Under the pieces are notes generated by a model. It was not told the origin of the DNA. It worked only from the letters and a program-made list of their open reading frames with translations, and made no database searches. A stretch of 64,000 bases of DNA from a virus. Below are positions 1 to 7,929 of this stretch, in pieces. The stretch spans positions 1-64,000 of IMG/VR virus record IMGVR_UViG_3300008267_000011. One strand, 5' to 3'. The stretch's first letter is position 1. Every line of letters begins with the position of its first letter. Made by a program: the position numbers and the translations under genes.

Positions 1-80
1 CTCGCGTTCAAGACACAAAGAAGCAGAAGGAGCGACGTAGGAGCGGTAAGAAAAATAATTGGAATTTAGACAACGATTAG
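1..80 (+). CDS. C-terminal end of an upstream gene (partial)
   Basis: An open frame enters from the left edge (codons from base 3) and stops at TAG 78-80. The visible 25 residues are very basic and polar (RVQDTKKQKERRRSGKKNN, then WNLDND), as expected of a charged protein tail. The same strand and tight packing as the following genes support a real gene end, but too little is present to name it. Confidence 0.4.
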   Translation, partial: RVQDTKKQKERRRSGKKNNWNLDND

Positions 81-90
81 TAATTGCCTG

Positions 91-117
91 TTGACTTTAT
101 GGATTTTTAGGTATAAC
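91..117 (+). promoter_or_regulatory. Possible sigma70-like promoter
   Basis: TTGACT (91-96) and TATAAC (112-117) are separated by 15 bases in the short gap before the gene at 158. They resemble -35 and -10 boxes, although the spacer is shorter than the usual 17. An AT-rich run of TAATAAATAAT type follows (about 128-147). Bacteroidota promoters normally have a different -7 box, so this is a weak call. Confidence 0.25.
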
Positions 118-157
118 TTCAATATATAATAATAAATAATAAATAAGAAAAAGAAAA

Positions 158-325
158 ATGGTTACTATAGCAATAAGTACAATAGCAATATTAGCAATTG
201 GATTTGTATACATAAAGGCAAAGTTTGAAATAAACGAGTTGCATACGAAAGTACGAGATCTCGAGGTAAAAAATAGCTTATCAACTAAGTACTACGAAGC
301 GGAGCTAGCTAAAAAGAAAAAGTAG
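158..325 (+). CDS. Small single-pass membrane protein (55 aa)
   Basis: ATG at 158 opens a 55-residue frame ending TAG 323-325, four bases before the next gene. Residues 2-19 form a hydrophobic helix rich in Ile, Ala and Val. A charged, heptad-like stretch follows (about 22-47), and the tail is lysine-only (KKKK). The architecture, an N-terminal anchor plus a cytoplasmic or periplasmic coiled coil, is common in small phage envelope proteins such as holin accessories or spanin-like proteins. Nothing identifies the role, and no lipobox cysteine is present. The start is preceded by an A-rich leader without Shine-Dalgarno. Confidence 0.6.
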   Translation: MVTIAISTIAILAIGFVYIKAKFEINELHTKVRDLEVKNSLSTKYYEAELAKKKK

Positions 326-328
326 AAA

Positions 329-745
329 ATGAGTTGCTTTACAACATTAGTCGCTAACCAATTCTTAGCCAACGCACACTCTGAGATGATTGATGCTCGA
401 GCAAGAATTGTCTCTGAGATAGCCACCGATCCTGCTAATAACACATTCGTGTTTGATCGCAATCAAAGGCAGGAAGTGTACTACGTAGTAGGCAATATGT
501 ATGGCTTCTTCGATCAGCTATATAATATACAGTTCGAGGACAATAGGATTTATTACCTCACCTACGATTGCTACATGATGGTAGTATCTCGCAAAAAGCC
601 ACTAATCGATAATGCGATCTCCTCAGCGCATAATGTTAATGGAGATATACCTTATTATCGCACTAAGCATAAGTTTGGTGGTAAGTTAGTCCATAGCGTA
701 CTATTTAATACAAACTTCACAATACCCCCAGTAACATTAAACTAA
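329..745 (+). CDS. Hypothetical protein (138 aa)
   Basis: A 138-residue soluble-looking protein that I do not recognise. It has no signal peptide, membrane helix or obvious catalytic motif. The centre is rich in aromatic residues (VYYVVGNMYGFFDQLYN, then several Tyr and Asp), suggesting a small alpha/beta fold. It starts four bases after the preceding stop and is followed one base later by another small gene, so it belongs to the same transcript as the genes up to the late sigma factor. Confidence 0.65.
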   Translation: MSCFTTLVANQFLANAHSEMIDARARIVSEIATDPANNTFVFDRNQRQEVYYVVGNMYGFFDQLYNIQFEDNRIYYLTYDCYMMVVSRKKPLIDNAISSAHNVNGDIPYYRTKHKFGGKLVHSVLFNTNFTIPPVTLN

Positions 746-746
746 C

Positions 747-926
747 ATGAGAAACAAGCAAGTTATAGAGAAGGCAGCTACAGAAGCTGAGAACAATCTA
801 CTGAACCTTTATAGAGATATTGATAGCGGAAAACCGCATATGACAATCGATTACATCAAGCAGCAGTTGGCGTATGTAATCCATCGAACCGAAACCATTC
901 GTCACTACCTAGACTTAGAAGATTAA
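747..926 (+). CDS. Small helical hypothetical protein (59 aa)
   Basis: ATG at 747 follows the preceding stop by one base. The 59-residue frame ends TAA 924-926, four bases before the next ATG. The sequence is almost wholly helix-forming and charged (KQVIEKAATEAENNLLNLYR near the N-terminus, then IKQQLAYVIHRTETIRHYL), consistent with a small helical hairpin. No function can be assigned. The position between two translationally packed genes is the main support that it is real. Confidence 0.6.
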   Translation: MRNKQVIEKAATEAENNLLNLYRDIDSGKPHMTIDYIKQQLAYVIHRTETIRHYLDLED

Positions 927-930
927 GGTT

Positions 931-1344
931 ATGTGTATAGTTGAGTGTCAAAACTGCGGAGCTCTACAACCAAATGTCCCAGCAGGAACAAAAATAAAAA
1001 TGTGTTTTGATTGTGTACGTGAAGAGATTCACACCAAGATAGATTCACCAACACATACCCAGAGACGTGCTGGTTACCCTAAGGGTTGGAAATTCATGAA
1101 AGTTTTTGTATATTCAGATGGTACAGTTTACCACAAAGGCATTGAACAGCCTGAGTTGAAAGGTACATTAGAACCAACTCCATTAGTAGTTAAGGAGAGA
1201 AAAACCAAAGCTCAAAAAGCTAGAGAAAAGCAAGAGGTATTGGTACAACTCCAAAAACTAAAAGTGGAATTGAAAAAACAAACAAGAAAGACGGAGATCA
1301 AAAAGATTGAGTCTAAAATTAAAAAGTTACAAAAACAACTATGA
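931..1344 (+). CDS. Zinc-ribbon protein with C-terminal coiled coil
   Basis: The protein has 137 residues. Two CxxC knuckles (C6/C9 in CQNC and C25/C28 in CFDC) form a likely zinc ribbon. A block around GYPKGWKFMKVFVYSDG follows, which I recall as recurrent in marine T4-like phage hypotheticals. Residues about 85-137 are a lysine/glutamate-rich coiled coil. A related CxxC...MCFxC arrangement occurs in the 41.3 kb gene. Its stop overlaps the start of the HD hydrolase (ATGA). A nucleic-acid-binding or regulatory role is plausible but unproven. Confidence 0.75.
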   Translation: MCIVECQNCGALQPNVPAGTKIKMCFDCVREEIHTKIDSPTHTQRRAGYPKGWKFMKVFVYSDGTVYHKGIEQPELKGTLEPTPLVVKERKTKAQKAREKQEVLVQLQKLKVELKKQTRKTEIKKIESKIKKLQKQL

Positions 1345-2102
1345 AGAATCTAACAGCTGAACAACTACAAGAGAACTTTCTCAAGCTAGTTGGTTACATC
1401 GATGTCTACATTCCTGGAGAGAGGGGTGAGAATTTAAAAATGCTTTACAATGATCATGCTGAACGTATTATGCTCATGCCTGCAAGTGGTAATGAGAATT
1501 ATCACAACTGCTTTATTGGTGGTTACGTTGATCACGTTATCCGTGTTATTGACAGTGCCTTGGAAGTTGCTAAAGTGTGGAAAGCGTTTGGTGCTACGGA
1601 GAGTTTCACGACGGAAGAGTTGGTGTTTGCTGCTCTAAACCACGACTTAGGCAAGATCGGCACTGAGGAATCTGAAATGTACATACACAATGATTCTGAG
1701 TGGCATAGAAAGAACCAAGGTAAGATTTACAAAATGAATCCTGCTAACGCTTTTATGACAGTACCAGACCGCAGCTTACGTCTGCTAGCTGAAAGAGGTA
1801 TTCCTGTATCTGAGAACGAGTGGTTTGGAATTAAGTTGCATGATGGAATGTATGATGAGAGCAACAAGCACTACTACATTAGCCATGATCCAAATTCTCG
1901 TTTACGTACAAACCTACCGTACATTCTACACCAAGCTGATCAGTTGGCTGCTCGTGTCGAGTATGAGATGTGGGTAGCTGCCCAATCACCTTTTACAGCG
2001 ACAACTATCAAGCATAAAAAAGCTAACGTAGAAACAACAACAGCTTTGTCTGATGACCAAAAAGAGGACTTAATGGCTGCATTTAATAACCTATTCAAAT
2101 GA
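1341..2102 (+). CDS. HD-domain metal-dependent phosphohydrolase
   Basis: A 253-residue protein with the HD-superfamily metal ligands in order: H65 (GGYVDHVIRV), H101-D102 in NHDLGKIG, H167 (IKLHDGMYD) and D200 (ILHQADQLA). HD proteins hydrolyse phosphoesters of nucleotides, often dNTPs or cyclic nucleotides; the substrate here cannot be read from sequence. It overlaps the genes on both sides by four bases and sits two genes before the late sigma factor. Nucleotide-pool control or inactivation of a host signalling nucleotide are both reasonable. The family call is firm, the substrate unknown. Confidence 0.85.
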   Translation: MKNLTAEQLQENFLKLVGYIDVYIPGERGENLKMLYNDHAERIMLMPASGNENYHNCFIGGYVDHVIRVIDSALEVAKVWKAFGATESFTTEELVFAALNHDLGKIGTEESEMYIHNDSEWHRKNQGKIYKMNPANAFMTVPDRSLRLLAERGIPVSENEWFGIKLHDGMYDESNKHYYISHDPNSRLRTNLPYILHQADQLAARVEYEMWVAAQSPFTATTIKHKKANVETTTALSDDQKEDLMAAFNNLFK

Positions 2103-2404
2103 TTTTAACAATAGTCATATTGTCGATCCTACTAGCGGCTGCCTCCTATCTTGCGTTTGCAAACTATAGGAAATATACTAAAGCCGTTGAGTATGCTGAA
2201 AACGGCTTCTTTATCTATAACACTTTCATCGCAAACCTTTACGCTAAGTTTAAGGATGCGCATACTAATATGAAAACCATAGATCATAGAGGATCCTTTA
2301 GCTCTGATGATGAGGTTGGAATGACCTTCCAAGCAATCAAAGGATGCATTGACGAGTTGGACGAATACCTATCACGCTATGTCGAAAGTGAAGAAAAAAA
2401 CTAA
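2099..2404 (+). CDS. Membrane-anchored phage protein, RGSFxSDDEVG type (101 aa)
   Basis: Residues 2-22 form a hydrophobic anchor. The remaining soluble part carries HRGSFSSDDEVGMTFQAIKG near the C-terminus. I recall a similar arginine-glycine-serine-phenylalanine plus SDDEVG block in small proteins of T4-like cyanophages, whose function is unknown. The gene overlaps the HD hydrolase stop by four bases, and its 3-prime end overlaps the start of the sigma factor gene by 26 bases. This suggests translational coupling. Confidence 0.7.
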   Translation: MILTIVILSILLAAASYLAFANYRKYTKAVEYAENGFFIYNTFIANLYAKFKDAHTNMKTIDHRGSFSSDDEVGMTFQAIKGCIDELDEYLSRYVESEEKN

Positions 2405-3080
2405 GAATTACTACTTTACCTCAGCAGTCGATGACGCTATTAAAGTATTCAATAACACCGAAGATCAACTCACAAGAGACCTAATCTACCGCAAAGAAAT
2501 CCAACCAGCATTTGAAAAACTAGCTGAGAATATCATACACACCTTCAAGTTCTACTACACTGATGGCATTAGTTTGAAGGATTTACAACATGATGTGGTT
2601 AGTTTTTTAATTGAGAAGCTGCAGAAGTTTACATCAGACAAAGGAAAGGCATTTAGCTACTTCAGCATTGTTGCTAAAAACTACTTAATCTTAAACAACA
2701 ATAAGAATTACAAGAAGCTTACGGATAGTGAAAAACTAGAAGGGGTCAATGGTAGTACGTACGCCTTAGTAGTGGAAGAGGAGCCTACACCGATTGAGTT
2801 CTTTATACAAGAGATGGTAGACTACTTCGATGAGAATCTAGAAGAGTGTTTTCCAAAGAAGAACGATCAAGCAGTTGCTGGAGCAGTATTAGAGTTGTTC
2901 AGACGGAAAGAGTCGTTAGAGATTTTCAATAAGAAAGCGTTGTATATTTACATTCGTGAAATGACAAACGCAAACACTCAACAAGTGACGAAGGTTATTA
3001 AACTACTCAAAGAAAAGTACGTTAAGATGTTTAATGACTACGATCGATTGGGATTTATTCCACGTAATAACGTCTACTAA
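2379..3080 (+). CDS. 55: Late transcription sigma factor, T4 gp55-like
   Basis: I chose the ATG at 2379 (233 aa, MSKVKKKTKNYYFTS...) over the TTG at 2349, because it gives a natural basic N-terminus and a short overlap. Residues about 48-105 read as sigma region 2: a helix containing IIHTFKFYY, then LKDLQHDVVSFLIEKLQKF, then a DKGKAFSYFSIVAKNYL segment typical of core-binding and -10-reading helices. There is no convincing region 4. That fits T4 gp55, which recognises a -10-only late promoter together with the sliding clamp. Length exceeds T4 gp55 (185 aa). It is the probable reader of the TATTTAT elements listed below. Confidence 0.85.
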   Translation: MSKVKKKTKNYYFTSAVDDAIKVFNNTEDQLTRDLIYRKEIQPAFEKLAENIIHTFKFYYTDGISLKDLQHDVVSFLIEKLQKFTSDKGKAFSYFSIVAKNYLILNNNKNYKKLTDSEKLEGVNGSTYALVVEEEPTPIEFFIQEMVDYFDENLEECFPKKNDQAVAGAVLELFRRKESLEIFNKKALYIYIREMTNANTQQVTKVIKLLKEKYVKMFNDYDRLGFIPRNNVY

Positions 3081-3325
3081 TGATAGTCTACGCAAATAGG
3101 GAAGATTTAATCAATATAATAAGAGAAGAGATGTCAGCTTGGGAAGCGTTAGGACCAAACCCTAACGCTTTTGAGTTTGATCCTAAGGTAGTAGATCCAA
3201 AGCAATTGCACGAGTTAGGCTACTATGATAATATTGAGAGTTGGATTGCTGGAGCTAGATTGAATAAGCTAAGTGATTATCTGAAGCAGATTGAAAGCTT
3301 ACCGCAAGCTACAAATCTCAAATAA
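3080..3325 (+). CDS. Hypothetical protein (81 aa)
   Basis: A small acidic protein starting on the last base of the sigma factor stop codon (TAATG). It is predicted mostly helical and contains NPNAFEFDPKVVDPKQLHEL and a C-terminal helix. No motif is recognised. The coupling to the sigma factor makes a transcription-accessory role, such as a gp33-like partner, imaginable, but nothing in the sequence demonstrates it. It ends just before the first TATTTAT element, so it closes the early/middle-looking block. Confidence 0.6.
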   Translation: MIVYANREDLINIIREEMSAWEALGPNPNAFEFDPKVVDPKQLHELGYYDNIESWIAGARLNKLSDYLKQIESLPQATNLK

Positions 3326-3330
3326 CTCTG

Positions 3331-3337
3331 TATTTAT
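3331..3337 (+). promoter_or_regulatory. Candidate late promoter TATTTAT
   Basis: TATTTAT ends 14 bases before the ATG at 3352, in the only gap between the sigma factor block and the baseplate block. It is one of 14 identical heptamers placed just before genes in this window. No -35 box is visible. Confidence 0.6.
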
Positions 3338-3351
3338 TGTAAAGTATAGCT

Positions 3352-3699
3352 ATGGATAAAGATAGTATTTTATTTGACGACAAGTCCTTTAGTGACTTGT
3401 TACGTGACGTATACCAAAACACAAAAAAGAAAGAAAATCAGATCAATGGTCTTATTGATCAACTTAAAGCATTGGTACGAAATGTGACTGATGCATCAAT
3501 GATGGTTCCTTTAATTAAAGAGTATCTTGAGATTTCCGTAAAGAATGATGATAACTTAGTTAGGTTAACAGCAATCATTCAGAGGTTGCTCGTTACCGGT
3601 TCAAAAGATAATAAAGAAGGTGGTGAGTTAGGATTGACTGACCAAGAGAGAGCTCAATTACTATCAGAAGCCCAAGAGATTTTGGACAAATCTAAATGA
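3352..3699 (+). CDS. Hypothetical protein at head of baseplate block (115 aa)
   Basis: A helical, charged protein with no recognised motif. It is the first gene behind a candidate late promoter and overlaps the first gp5-like hub gene by four bases (ATGA). That makes a virion or assembly role likely, for example a baseplate assembly chaperone or minor baseplate protein. The sequence contains a long helix through residues 20-70 and an acidic C-terminal helix (LTDQERAQLLSEAQEILD). Confidence 0.65.
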   Translation: MDKDSILFDDKSFSDLLRDVYQNTKKKENQINGLIDQLKALVRNVTDASMMVPLIKEYLEISVKNDDNLVRLTAIIQRLLVTGSKDNKEGGELGLTDQERAQLLSEAQEILDKSK

Positions 3700-4688
3700 G
3701 TAGCTTATCAACAGGATTAGGTGAATTTATCAACACGACATCCCCGTCGCAGCAACCACCTACGTCCCCTACTCGCATATTTACCGCACACGTTTTAGAA
3801 GTCGTCAAGGACGAAAACTCACCTTACTACGATGAGAAACTAGGTCCTGCATGCATAGGCTCCATAAAGGTTAAGCTAATAGAAACACAGTATAATAAAT
3901 TCGAAGATCAACACTACTATAGAGCCTTTCCTTTGGATAGAGGTGATTACATGCTACCTCTTCCAGGAGAAGCAGTTGTGTGCGTAGTTGCACAAGGAAA
4001 CTACACTTCAGGCGCCGGTGGCACTTATATCGATCTTTTGTATTACGTGGGAGTGGTTTCTATGGAGCAACAGCTTACACTCAACACAGCACCGTTTTTA
4101 AGCTCCGACACCTACCACATCGATAGTGGACTAGCGTCGTTTGTAAAGCAGCTGTCTATAGATGTAGCTGTTTTTGCAAAGAGGTTTGATGGTAGGATCG
4201 ATATTGAAGGTGGTGCGTTCAAAAAAAACATAGGAGCAACAAAATCGACAGCGGGAGATACTGTGTTAGAAGGACGTTTTGGAAGCTTAATAAAGCTAAC
4301 AAGTAATTCTAAGGATAGATGGAGCACAGAACAAGTTTCAAATACTAAAGCTGGATTGCCCACAGACCCTTTTATAGTAATGAAGGCGTCGAGAAGATTT
4401 TTAGCAAACGAATCGTTTGAGGAGTTTGGATCAACCGCAATAGACGATAACCCAAATACAGACGATACTAGTGTCTATATAACAACGACGCAAAATATAC
4501 CTGCAATACTAAGTTGTTCGGAAAGATTGTCGTCTTGGAACTACGAGCAGGTACTAGGCTCGGTAGACGGTGAAGTCGATGAAGGAGCTGCTAATTTACA
4601 AACATTATACGGAGGAGGTTATGATTCAAATGCCAAAATCACCCTTAACCTAGTAGGATCGATTAACGTCAAAAAAGCAGGAACTTAA
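3696..4688 (+). CDS. Baseplate hub protein, gp5-like OB module without lytic domain
   Basis: The protein has 330 residues. It begins MSSLSTGLGEF and carries the same module as the next two genes: a strand-rich block with FTAHVLEVVKDENSPYYDE, then an FPLDRGDYMLPLPGEAVVCV motif (about 84-103) like the OB-fold of T4 gp5. A shared end follows, NLQTLYGGGYDSNA. It stops there, whereas its two paralogues continue into cell-wall hydrolase domains. T4 gp5 is the trimeric hub under the spike. The paralogy is seen directly; the gp5 assignment is by motif and context. It may trimerise with its neighbours or form another hub layer. Confidence 0.75.
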   Translation: MSSLSTGLGEFINTTSPSQQPPTSPTRIFTAHVLEVVKDENSPYYDEKLGPACIGSIKVKLIETQYNKFEDQHYYRAFPLDRGDYMLPLPGEAVVCVVAQGNYTSGAGGTYIDLLYYVGVVSMEQQLTLNTAPFLSSDTYHIDSGLASFVKQLSIDVAVFAKRFDGRIDIEGGAFKKNIGATKSTAGDTVLEGRFGSLIKLTSNSKDRWSTEQVSNTKAGLPTDPFIVMKASRRFLANESFEEFGSTAIDDNPNTDDTSVYITTTQNIPAILSCSERLSSWNYEQVLGSVDGEVDEGAANLQTLYGGGYDSNAKITLNLVGSINVKKAGT

Positions 4689-4699
4689 TAATTATAGCT

Positions 4700-6214
4700 A
4701 TGAGTTCGTTATTCAAGGGATTATCGGAGTTTGTCACTTCATTGCCACAATCTCCACCGACACAACTACGCAAGAATGACATATTTCCAGCGTATGTGGT
4801 TGATGTCGTATTAGACGAAATCTCAGAATATTACAATGGACCAGAGAGCTTGGGAGCTGTACGCTTTAAGCAATTGCCAAATGATACTACAAAATCAGAA
4901 AACGTCACTAATAAAATAGCCTATCCGCTAGATAGAGCTAACTTCGTGCAACCTTTAGCTGGTGAGCAAATTGTGTGCGTATTGTTATTTGACGCAGAGG
5001 CAAGGCAGCGTTACTTTTACATAACAACCGTTAGCACAGAGCAAACAGCAGCTGCTATAATATCTCCGTTTCTTGGTACCGATTTAACAATACTCAAGTC
5101 AGATGGATGGGCAACACCAGGCACTGCCGAAAAGCGATTTGATGCAAAAAATGGTTATGGAATTGAGTTTCTAAAGGCAAGAGTGTCTCAAGAAAAGCTA
5201 CGAGAGGGAGATAAGGTGCTTGAAGGTAAGTTTGGAGGGGTTATTAAGTTCACACACACAATAGGAAAGGCGGGAATATGGGATGCTCAAGATCAAATTA
5301 CCAATCTACCAACGCTATCTAATTTATTTGGAACAACAACTACTAGCGATGGTGATCCTATGTTAATTATCAAAAGTGCTTTACGATCTAGTAAATTTGA
5401 ATTTGAAGATGATGATGTAAATGTAGATGAGAGTAGTATGTATCTAACTACTACGCAAACTATTCCGTTAGAGATAAGTTGTGCTCAATTAAAGAGTTTT
5501 GAAGTTGAGCCAGAAGGCATATTGCTAAGTGCTCTAAATGATGAAGATGCTGCTAACTTGTCTAATATATTTGGTGGTGGATTTGATCCAAACGCATCGA
5601 TAATCAAACCGGAAAATGTGACACTAACAGGAACACCACAAGTGCAGTTGGTTCAAGGAGGTGGAAGTGGAGTGTTTGGAGGTGGTGCAACGGGAGAGAA
5701 CGGTAAATTACCAAATGAAGCATTAAAGTCTATTGGAATAGGTAACCATAGATTGGCTATAGAAGCAGCAGATGCGTGGATACAAATGGCTGCAGCTGCG
5801 CAAGCAGATGGAGTTACGCCAGCACTAACAGATTCTTACCGTACGTTTGAATCGCAGTACGAAATATTTGACTGGGATCTATATGTAGCTACGGGAGGAT
5901 CGTTGAGTGATACAACCCCTACCAAAAACGCAAAGAAAGCTAAAAAGGGCTCGAACGGAGAGACTGCAGCTGCATTCCCAGGTACATCGAATCACGGTTT
6001 AGGAAAAGCGGTTGATACCAAAGGAGGGGAGTTCCAAGCTTGGCTAAGAGCAAACGGTGTACGATTTGGTTGGTCATGGAAAGAGGGTAGGAGAGTTAAT
6101 GAAGCATGGCACTTCACCTACCTACCAGGCGAAACTGAAACATGGACATCGTACAGACCTGATGGAAAATACGGAGGACAAGCTCTACCGGTTTGGCCCA
6201 ATGACTTCACTTAA
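4700..6214 (+). CDS. Baseplate hub gp5-like with M15 peptidase domain
   Basis: The protein has 504 residues. Residues 1-300 repeat the gp5-like module (MSSLFKGLSEF; YPLDRANFVQPLAGEQIVCV; FGGGFDPNAS). After a glycine-rich linker (GGGSGVFGGGATG), residues about 345-500 form a peptidase M15/VanY-type domain. The signs are SYRTFESQ, NHGLGKAVD (zinc-binding H and D near 431 and 438) and EAWHF near 470 with the third zinc ligand. M15 enzymes cut D-Ala-D-Ala or L-Ala-D-Glu bonds of peptidoglycan peptides, so this hub would open the peptide cross-links during injection. T4 gp5 instead carries a glycosidase lysozyme. Confidence 0.85.
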   Translation: MSSLFKGLSEFVTSLPQSPPTQLRKNDIFPAYVVDVVLDEISEYYNGPESLGAVRFKQLPNDTTKSENVTNKIAYPLDRANFVQPLAGEQIVCVLLFDAEARQRYFYITTVSTEQTAAAIISPFLGTDLTILKSDGWATPGTAEKRFDAKNGYGIEFLKARVSQEKLREGDKVLEGKFGGVIKFTHTIGKAGIWDAQDQITNLPTLSNLFGTTTTSDGDPMLIIKSALRSSKFEFEDDDVNVDESSMYLTTTQTIPLEISCAQLKSFEVEPEGILLSALNDEDAANLSNIFGGGFDPNASIIKPENVTLTGTPQVQLVQGGGSGVFGGGATGENGKLPNEALKSIGIGNHRLAIEAADAWIQMAAAAQADGVTPALTDSYRTFESQYEIFDWDLYVATGGSLSDTTPTKNAKKAKKGSNGETAAAFPGTSNHGLGKAVDTKGGEFQAWLRANGVRFGWSWKEGRRVNEAWHFTYLPGETETWTSYRPDGKYGGQALPVWPNDFT

Positions 6215-6223
6215 CAATATAAC

Positions 6224-7897
6224 ATGAGTAGCTTAAATACAGGATTAGGAGAATTTTTTGCTGGAGCCTTTGGTAGCGATGGGGTGAAAAACGAAGTATC
6301 GCATCGTCTGTTCTTTGCGCATGTTTTAGATATAGTTAATGACGAATTTAGTATATGGTACGATGGACCGGATAGTATAGGAGCAGTTAGAGCGAGGATA
6401 TTGATGACAGGCTACAACAAATACGAAGATGAGCAAGATACATTACTGTACCCACTAGACCGATCTTACATTAGAGTACCATTTCCTGGAGAGCAGGTTG
6501 TTGGCATAGTCAGCTTTGGTCCTGCAGTAGCAGGAAGATACCTAATGAGATACTATTACTGGAAGATATTAACAGTTGATCAAAATATAACATATAGTGG
6601 ACAACCGTTTACAGGCACAGACCCATATAGCATTAAACCAGGCCTAAAGATTATGGTAGATGTTTCTGCCGAAGCAAAGAGATTTGAGACTAAGTTGCCA
6701 TATGACAAAGCATTGTTAGACGACAAGGCAGTTAATCAAAAGACTAGGCAAGGTGAGCGTACGGTAGAAAGTCGTTTTGGAGCTATGATAAAGTTCACAA
6801 GCACTCCCGATAAAGTAGGCATGTGGAACAATTCACAAATAAATAATCAAATAGCTTCGAGTGTAGGAGATCCTCTTGTAATCATAGGTGCTAATCCAAA
6901 GACATCGAATACTAATGAACTAACGACTCGAGACTTGGATGTGGATTTAGGGAGTAACATATACCTAGGGTCAACACAGAACTTACCGACTAAGCTAGGA
7001 TGCTCAACAAAGCTACATAGTTGGAATGTTGACGTCAGAGCAGGTAAGCTACAAGAAGGATTAGATGAGACAACAAATCTCCAAACACTATTTGGAGGTG
7101 GATTTAATCCAGAAAACCAACTAGCAATTGCTCTAGCTGGATCAATAGGATTACCAGGACAATCAGGAGGAACGCTTAGTCCAGTTGCAGGTATAAACGA
7201 AGCACAGGCTGCAGGTATACAGGCAATTAGCTTAAAGCTAAAGGAAGCGGGATTTGGTTGGCAATCTGTTGCAGCCATCGTTTGTGTATGCGGAAAGGAG
7301 TGCGGGCTTGTACCAGTCAACGAATCAAGCTACTCAGGAACAAGCCCAGCTGGCTTAAGAAAGCTATTTGGAAAATACTTAACAAATTATACAGACGAGC
7401 AACTATTACAATTACGTACAGACGATGTTTTATTCTACGATACGATATACGGATACTTGACGCAAAGGGGTAGAGATGCTGAAAACACTTCACCTGGAGA
7501 TGGTTATAAGTATCGAGGTCGAGGATATAACCAAATAACATTCAAAAGTGCGTACAGAAAGCTATCAGACTACACCAAGACGATTTCAACAGGATATCGA
7601 GATTACGTAAGTAACCCGGACCTATTAAACGATGTGGAAAATGCAGCAATCGGAGCAGCTTGGTACTTCGACAGAGCTGTGAGCCAGCCAGCTAAGTATA
7701 GAGAATACTCTGGAGAGGCAGTTAATCCAAAGCAGGGTACTAACCTAGATGTGCTTATCCACTACTACGTAAATGCAAACGCAGGAATGGGAAATGATTG
7801 GAATAGCGACGTTGTGATAACTAACTATAACAAGGCCAAAAATTGGGAATCAGCTGTTGTTAATTTCTTCAATAGCAATCCTCAACTAATGCAATAA
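6224..7897 (+). CDS. Baseplate hub gp5-like with GH19 muramidase-like domain
   Basis: The protein has 557 residues. The N-terminal 300 residues are the third copy of the gp5-like module (MSSLNTGLGEF; YPLDRSYIRVPFPGEQVVGI; FGGGFNPENQ). The C-terminal 200 residues resemble glycoside hydrolase family 19 (chitinase/lysozyme). A catalytic-type Glu lies in CGKECGLVP near 355, and the YRGRGYNQITFK block is near 430. ENAAIGAAWYFDRAV follows. GH19 phage endolysins cut the glycan strand of peptidoglycan. Together with the M15 hub this gives glycan and peptide cleavage in one baseplate. Nine bases separate it from the previous gene. Confidence 0.85.
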   Translation: MSSLNTGLGEFFAGAFGSDGVKNEVSHRLFFAHVLDIVNDEFSIWYDGPDSIGAVRARILMTGYNKYEDEQDTLLYPLDRSYIRVPFPGEQVVGIVSFGPAVAGRYLMRYYYWKILTVDQNITYSGQPFTGTDPYSIKPGLKIMVDVSAEAKRFETKLPYDKALLDDKAVNQKTRQGERTVESRFGAMIKFTSTPDKVGMWNNSQINNQIASSVGDPLVIIGANPKTSNTNELTTRDLDVDLGSNIYLGSTQNLPTKLGCSTKLHSWNVDVRAGKLQEGLDETTNLQTLFGGGFNPENQLAIALAGSIGLPGQSGGTLSPVAGINEAQAAGIQAISLKLKEAGFGWQSVAAIVCVCGKECGLVPVNESSYSGTSPAGLRKLFGKYLTNYTDEQLLQLRTDDVLFYDTIYGYLTQRGRDAENTSPGDGYKYRGRGYNQITFKSAYRKLSDYTKTISTGYRDYVSNPDLLNDVENAAIGAAWYFDRAVSQPAKYREYSGEAVNPKQGTNLDVLIHYYVNANAGMGNDWNSDVVITNYNKAKNWESAVVNFFNSNPQLMQ

Positions 7898-7929
7898 TGA
7901 AATTACTCATAGTTATATAAAAAGCAAGT

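Noticed and set aside
2349-2378. TTG start for the sigma factor
   Set aside because: The ATG at 2379 gives a natural basic start and a shorter overlap with the upstream gene. The extra ten residues have no supporting feature.
6847-7320. Antisense 157-residue frame in the third hub gene
   Set aside because: It lies wholly inside a gene with clear motifs, on the opposite strand to every other gene, with no promoter or neighbours.
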